Part shown: positions 5,988 to 9,038 of the stretch, one piece after another | How the letters are laid out: the number at the start of each line of letters is the position of its first letter | How positions within the stretch are numbered: position 1 is the first letter of the stretch | Source: Acidobacteriota bacterium | Lineage (GTDB): Bacteria > Acidobacteriota > Thermoanaerobaculia > Multivoradales > SZUA-115 | Length of the DNA: 9,038 bases | Assembly (NCBI GenBank): GCA_003231035.1 | Contig: QIHU01000458.1 | Coordinates: 1 to 9,038, forward strand | Reading direction: 5' to 3' | The notes under the pieces: model-generated | Databases searched by the model: none | Told to the model about the DNA's origin: nothing | What the model saw: only the letters and a program-made list of their open reading frames with translations | Made by a program: the position numbers and the translations under genes

Positions 5988-7388
5988 GCTGTGCTCTTGG
6001 ATTTGACTACGATCCCGTCGAATCCACTCGCTGCCCTGCATCCAGCCGTTCAGTTGGGCGCGCAGCTCGCGCAGGGCGGGGGGCCGTTGGTCAATCAGGT
6101 TATAGTTCTCGTCCGGGTCGGCGTTGAGGTCGTAGAGTTCCCACCGCCGCGCTATCTCCTCGCCCTTGTGACGGAAGCGGGGATGGTAGATCAGCTTCCA
6201 GTCCAAAGTCTGGACAGACCGGAAATGAGTCAAGGGTGAGCCACCGCCCGCCGCGGAGAAGGCGGGCCGCGATCGATCGCTGACGGGCGGGATCCGAGCG
6301 ACTAGCCACGGCGCCAAACTTCGCCCCTCGAGGTCAGGTACCGCCTGCTCCGGGAGGGCGAGTTCGATCACCGTGGGGTAGAGATCGACCAATTCGACCG
6401 GCTGGGCGACACGGCGGCCGGCGCCGAGACCCGAGGGCAGCCAAAAGACCAGGGGTACATGGGCGCCCGCGTTGTAGGGCTGGCGGCCGTGGCCGAAGAA
6501 GTATCGATGCTCGCCGAGACTCTCGCCGTGATCGGCGGTGAAGATGACCAGCGCGTCGTCCAGCAGCCCCAGCTTCCGGGCGTGGTCGAACAGACGGCCG
6601 ATCTCCGAATCGACGAAACGAACGTTGGCATCGTACTGGGAAACGTAGAAGGGGAGTGGACGAGGCTCGCCGGGAACGGCCTTACGCGCGGCTTCGTGAG
6701 GCGGAATCGTCTGGCCCAGGTCGAGGCCGTCGTCGAGGAATGGATTCTCCTCTCCCTCAGGCAGGAGGTATGGGGCGTGGGGGTCTGAGAAGTGGATCCA
6801 CGCGAAGAGCCGTTCGGCGTTGCGGTGTTTGGTGAGCAGAGGTAAGGCCAGCTCGTTGACCCGCCGGGCGTTCATCGTCTTGCGATACTCGACCGGGTCG
6901 TCGGTCACTTCCGGGGCCAGGTCCCAGGTCTGCAAGTACTCACCAAATCCCCGGTCCCAGCCCAAGTCGCGCGACAAGACGCCGTTGGACATCACCGCGG
7001 CGGTGGTGAAGCCGGCTCCTTGGAGCAGTTCGGGCAGGGTCAAGTACTCGTCGGGAATGTGGATCGCCGCCTGGTGAGTCAAGCCGGTCGACTGGGGATA
7101 CTGGCCGGTGAAGAGCGAGGCGAAGGAAGGGCCGGTCTTGGGCCATTGGCTGATCGCTCGCTCGAATAGGACCCCCTCCTTGCTAGCGGTTTCGAGCCAT
7201 GGAGAGGTCTGCCGCCGATAGCCGTAGGCCGAGAGGTGGTCGGCGCGCAGCGTGTCGACGGAAATGAGTAGCAGATGACGAGGAGGTGCCGCGCTGTGCT
7301 CGCCGCGCGAAGGCGACTCTGGCGTGCAGGCTACCAGCCATAGCACAAGAGGCGCGAAAGTCCAGAAGAAGGGAGGTAGTTTGTTCAC
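5943..7388 (-). CDS. Lipoprotein of the alkaline phosphatase/sulfatase superfamily with Thr nucleophile
   Basis: The protein has 481 residues from the GTG at 7388. The frame stays open upstream to 8225, but that part is antisense to another gene. The GTG start gives a proper lipoprotein signal (hydrophobic FFWTFAPLVLWLVA, lipobox LVAC, lipidated Cys21), though the ribosome-binding site is weak. The catalytic domain starts at about residue 37: SVDTLRADHLSAYGY (Asp45, Asp50), PKTGPSFASLFTG with Thr85 at the nucleophile position, IHFSDPHAPY (Asp202, His204) and TADHGESLGEH (Asp286, His287). Metal ligands are therefore intact, while formylglycine cannot form. It differs from its convergent neighbour by being lipid-anchored with no TM domain, and it shares the ALGY-V/L-D tail. 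Annotation pipelines would probably call it a sulfatase or arylsulfatase. Hydrolysis or transfer of a phospho-group in the periplasm or at the surface is more likely; the substrate is unknown. Confidence 0.88.
   Translation of the reverse strand: MNKLPPFFWTFAPLVLWLVACTPESPSRGEHSAAPPRHLLLISVDTLRADHLSAYGYRRQTSPWLETASKEGVLFERAISQWPKTGPSFASLFTGQYPQSTGLTHQAAIHIPDEYLTLPELLQGAGFTTAAVMSNGVLSRDLGWDRGFGEYLQTWDLAPEVTDDPVEYRKTMNARRVNELALPLLTKHRNAERLFAWIHFSDPHAPYLLPEGEENPFLDDGLDLGQTIPPHEAARKAVPGEPRPLPFYVSQYDANVRFVDSEIGRLFDHARKLGLLDDALVIFTADHGESLGEHRYFFGHGRQPYNAGAHVPLVFWLPSGLGAGRRVAQPVELVDLYPTVIELALPEQAVPDLEGRSLAPWLVARIPPVSDRSRPAFSAAGGGSPLTHFRSVQTLDWKLIYHPRFRHKGEEIARRWELYDLNADPDENYNLIDQRPPALRELRAQLNGWMQGSEWIRRDRSQIQEHSEETLKALKALGYVD
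5961..5978 (-). repeat. Exact 9-base tandem duplication inside the lipoprotein C-terminus
   Basis: CGCCTTGAG occurs twice back to back on the plus strand. In the minus-strand gene this encodes Leu-Lys-Ala twice (LKALKA), just before the terminal LGYVD. The duplication keeps the reading frame. Confidence 0.85.
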
Positions 7389-7417
7389 AAGAAGCTCAAA
7401 TTGGTGATCAGGAATTG

Positions 7418-7448
7418 ATTCTAGAGGCGCCCCTCTTGGACCGGACAA
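7418..7448 (-). promoter_or_regulatory. Weak candidate promoter for the lipoprotein superfamily enzyme
   Basis: On the minus strand TTGTCC (7448-7443, 4 of 6) precedes TAGAAT (7423-7418, 5 of 6) with a long 19-base spacer. Initiation would fall near 7411, about 23 bases before the GTG at 7388. The -10 is good, but the spacing makes this tentative. Confidence 0.3.
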
Positions 7449-7546
7449 GGGCCGTGCGCGAAGTCTACAGCTGTGCGCGGGTTGCGTGGTTATGTTAGGT
7501 TGCCTGGCGATTTCGCAAGCCTGTCCGCAGGTGTCGTTTGAAGGCG

Positions 7547-7551
7547 AGGAG
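7547..7551 (+). promoter_or_regulatory. Shine-Dalgarno AGGAG fixing a GTG start
   Basis: AGGAG lies eight bases before the GTG at 7560. The in-frame ATG at 7575 has no comparable site, so GTG is preferred. Both starts leave the lipobox intact. Confidence 0.7.
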
Positions 7552-7559
7552 TCCCCGAA

Positions 7560-8534
7560 GTGAAGATACTCCGTATGAAAATTTTTCGTCACCGAGTGCC
7601 CACCGTGCGACTGTCCGCTTGGCTGGTGCTTGCCCTCCTTTTTCTCGCCGGGTGCTGGGGAGGGGAGAGACCGCAAGTATCTCTGGAAGTGCCGACCACT
7701 GAGATTCCCCTTCCCTACGGAGCCCTGGTGGTGGTGCCGATGAGTATGCGCTGCTTGGAGCAGCTGCCCGAGGGGCCGATGACCTTCTTCATTCATCTCC
7801 TCAATGAGGCCGGAGAGATCGTGCGCACCTTCGACCGCCCCTTCTCGGTGGCCCGGGTGAAGGGTTGCTTGATCACCACGCCGATCACCTTGTGGCAGTC
7901 GGCGTTGTCCGAGCCGCTTCCCGCCGGGCGCTACCCCCTGCGGATTGGCGTGGTCGACGAGAGTCGGCGGCGACTGGTCTTGGCGATCGATGGGGTCCAA
8001 GGCCACCGCGGGGCTTACAAGGTTGCCGAGGTGGTCGTCCCCGAGCCTTCGTCTGACCTCCCATCCCTCTCTTTCGTCGGCTCCTGGAAACAACCGGCCG
8101 CGGCCGAGGAGCGGCAACTGCCCGGCAATCGTTGGCTCGAGGGAAAGGGCGAATTGTGGGTCCACGGCTTGAGCGAGCAACGATCTTTGCGCATGTCGGT
8201 GCGCTTGCTGGATGCTGAAGAGCACGATCTGCGTGTCGTCTTCGCCGAGGGGCAGCGCCGACCGAACTTCACCATCATCGCGGGCTGTAATTCAGGGCGC
8301 GGTAAGTTTGGCGGAGCCCTGAGCCACGACTTGCGGGTGAGCCTGCTACCCACCTCCTTTCCCGCCGACTGTCCAGTTCGCTTCGAGCCGAATTTTACGC
8401 TGATCGATCCCAAGACCCTGGAGCGCGGTACCCTGGGACTAGAGCGCTTGACCTGGATCGACATGGTGCTGATCGAAGAGGACGAGCAAGCCGCCGGGGC
8501 CAAGCAGGTTCCACCGCCCGAGCCCGCTCCGTGA
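7560..8534 (+). CDS. Lipoprotein of unknown function, beta-sandwich-like
   Basis: The protein has 324 residues. Residues 1-31 are a lipoprotein signal with a long basic n-region, then LSAWLVLALLFLAG and lipobox LAGC (Cys32). The family is not recognised. Residues about 73-135 (FFIHLLNEAGEIVRTFDRPF, later PLPAGRYPLRIGVVDE) resemble the strand pattern of beta-sandwich domains found at the C-terminus of some GT39-like membrane proteins ('H-L-x-D-x-x-G' then 'Y-x-L-x-x-G'). That is a loose resemblance. A second strand-rich half spans about 185-305. Four Cys besides the lipid Cys, at 65, 103, 243 and 271, could form one disulfide in each half. The C-terminus is Pro/Ala-rich. Its stop overlaps the epimerase start (GTGA), so it is translationally coupled to a nucleotide-sugar gene and may serve surface-glycan assembly or display. 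Confidence 0.85.
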   Translation: MKILRMKIFRHRVPTVRLSAWLVLALLFLAGCWGGERPQVSLEVPTTEIPLPYGALVVVPMSMRCLEQLPEGPMTFFIHLLNEAGEIVRTFDRPFSVARVKGCLITTPITLWQSALSEPLPAGRYPLRIGVVDESRRRLVLAIDGVQGHRGAYKVAEVVVPEPSSDLPSLSFVGSWKQPAAAEERQLPGNRWLEGKGELWVHGLSEQRSLRMSVRLLDAEEHDLRVVFAEGQRRPNFTIIAGCNSGRGKFGGALSHDLRVSLLPTSFPADCPVRFEPNFTLIDPKTLERGTLGLERLTWIDMVLIEEDEQAAGAKQVPPPEPAP

Positions 8535-9038
8535 AACGAACGATCTCGCAACGCCACCCGGTCGCCGTCTTTGTCGGCACCCGTCCAGAGGTGATCAAGC
8601 TAGCGCCGGTGGTCCACGAGCTGGTCGCGCGCGGGGTACCCTACCGCCTGTTGAGCACCGGGCAGCACCGAGAATTGATCGACCCGATCCTCGATGCCTT
8701 CGAGCTTAAGCCGGACCACGACCTGCGGCTAATGCGCCCGGAGCAAACTCTCGCGGGCTTGTCAGCGGCTCTCCTCCAAGGAGTCGACGGACTTCTCGAA
8801 AGTATCGAGCCCAGCTGGGTAGTGGTCCAGGGGGACACCACCACCGTGGCGATGGCGGCGCTAGCCGCTTTCTATCGTCAAATATCGGTCGCTCATCTGG
8901 AAGCGGGGTTGCGGACCCACGTCAAGAACGATCCCTTTCCCGAAGAGATGAACCGGACCCTGCTCGGCAATCTCGCCGACTTGCACCTGGCGCCGACCCC
9001 TGAGGCATGCCGCAACCTAGAACGCCAAGGGGTGGCCG
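8531..9038 (+). CDS. wecB: UDP-N-acetylglucosamine 2-epimerase (non-hydrolysing), partial
   Basis: 169 codons are present before the right edge; the family is usually about 370 residues, so the C-terminal domain is missing. The enzyme interconverts UDP-GlcNAc and UDP-ManNAc in the cytoplasm, giving the precursor for ManNAc and ManNAcA in surface polysaccharides. Visible family motifs are FVGTRPEVIK (14-23), STGQHREL (42-49), VQGDTTT with Asp102, HLEAGLRT with Glu124 and FPEEMNR with Glu138. These three acidic residues correspond to the catalytic Asp95, Glu117 and Glu131 of E. coli WecB. The GTG start at 8531 overlaps the preceding TGA by four bases (GTGA) and has only a weak ribosome-binding site, which suggests translational coupling. 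Confidence 0.95.
   Translation, partial: MKRTISQRHPVAVFVGTRPEVIKLAPVVHELVARGVPYRLLSTGQHRELIDPILDAFELKPDHDLRLMRPEQTLAGLSAALLQGVDGLLESIEPSWVVVQGDTTTVAMAALAAFYRQISVAHLEAGLRTHVKNDPFPEEMNRTLLGNLADLHLAPTPEACRNLERQGVA

Larger units (their letters stand above)
7389..7559. other. Divergent intergenic region (171 bases)
   Basis: This region lies between the minus-strand lipoprotein enzyme and the plus-strand lipoprotein gene. It has one modest minus-strand promoter candidate (7418-7448). I found no convincing plus-strand -35/-10 pair, and I see no RNA gene or operator. Confidence 0.6.

Noticed and set aside
4081..7388. Standard sulfatase function for the two superfamily enzymes
   Set aside because: Both have Thr at the position that must be Cys or Ser to be converted to formylglycine, so sulfate-ester hydrolysis by the usual mechanism is unlikely.
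7389..8225. 279-codon upstream extension of the minus-strand lipoprotein frame
   Set aside because: It runs antisense to the well-supported lipoprotein gene at 7560-8534, has low-complexity Gly/His/Gln-rich composition, and would bury the signal peptide and lipobox in the middle of the protein. It is a GC-driven open frame.
1..9038. CRISPR arrays, insertion sequences, tRNA or rRNA genes
   Set aside because: I saw no regularly spaced repeats, transposase motifs, terminal inverted repeats or tRNA/rRNA-like sequence in the window.

Overview
The window is a GC-rich, densely packed stretch of bacterial chromosome from a Gram-negative-type organism. It encodes two lipoproteins with clear lipoboxes, three Sec-exported proteins and a five-helix membrane enzyme. 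The run of sulfatase-fold proteins ending in a short 'ALGY(L/V)D' tail, together with a dockerin-bearing SGNH hydrolase, resembles Acidobacteriota (Thermoanaerobaculia-like) genomes. That placement is an inference from protein style; no marker gene is present.

Layout. (1) 1-197, minus strand: N-terminus of a secreted protein that runs off the left edge. (2) 198-531: divergent regulatory region with a candidate minus-strand promoter (344-372) and a strong sigma70-like plus-strand promoter (496-524). The plus promoter lies so close to the ATG at 532 that the mRNA should be leaderless. (3) 532-5946, plus strand: a tight, probably single operon encoding a secreted beta-propeller protein, a secreted SGNH hydrolase with an Ig-like region and a dockerin-like module (ATGA overlap with the first gene), a GT4-type glycosyltransferase, and a five-TM membrane enzyme of the alkaline phosphatase/sulfatase superfamily. 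(4) 5943-7388, minus strand: a lipoprotein of the same superfamily, convergent with gene 4 and sharing the palindrome CTAG, which supplies both stop codons. (5) 7389-7559: divergent spacer. (6) 7560-9038, plus strand: an unrecognised lipoprotein coupled by a GTGA overlap to a UDP-GlcNAc 2-epimerase (wecB type) that runs off the right edge.

The likely theme is synthesis and modification of a cell-surface polysaccharide. The epimerase would supply UDP-ManNAc, the GT4 enzyme would add a sugar, and the membrane enzyme could transfer or remove a phospho-group outside the inner membrane. The SGNH hydrolase could remove acyl groups outside the cytoplasm. Both sulfatase-fold proteins have Thr where true sulfatases have Cys or Ser, so they are unlikely to be formylglycine sulfatases and fit better with Thr-nucleophile phosphotransferases or phosphodiesterases. 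Substrates cannot be read from the sequence.
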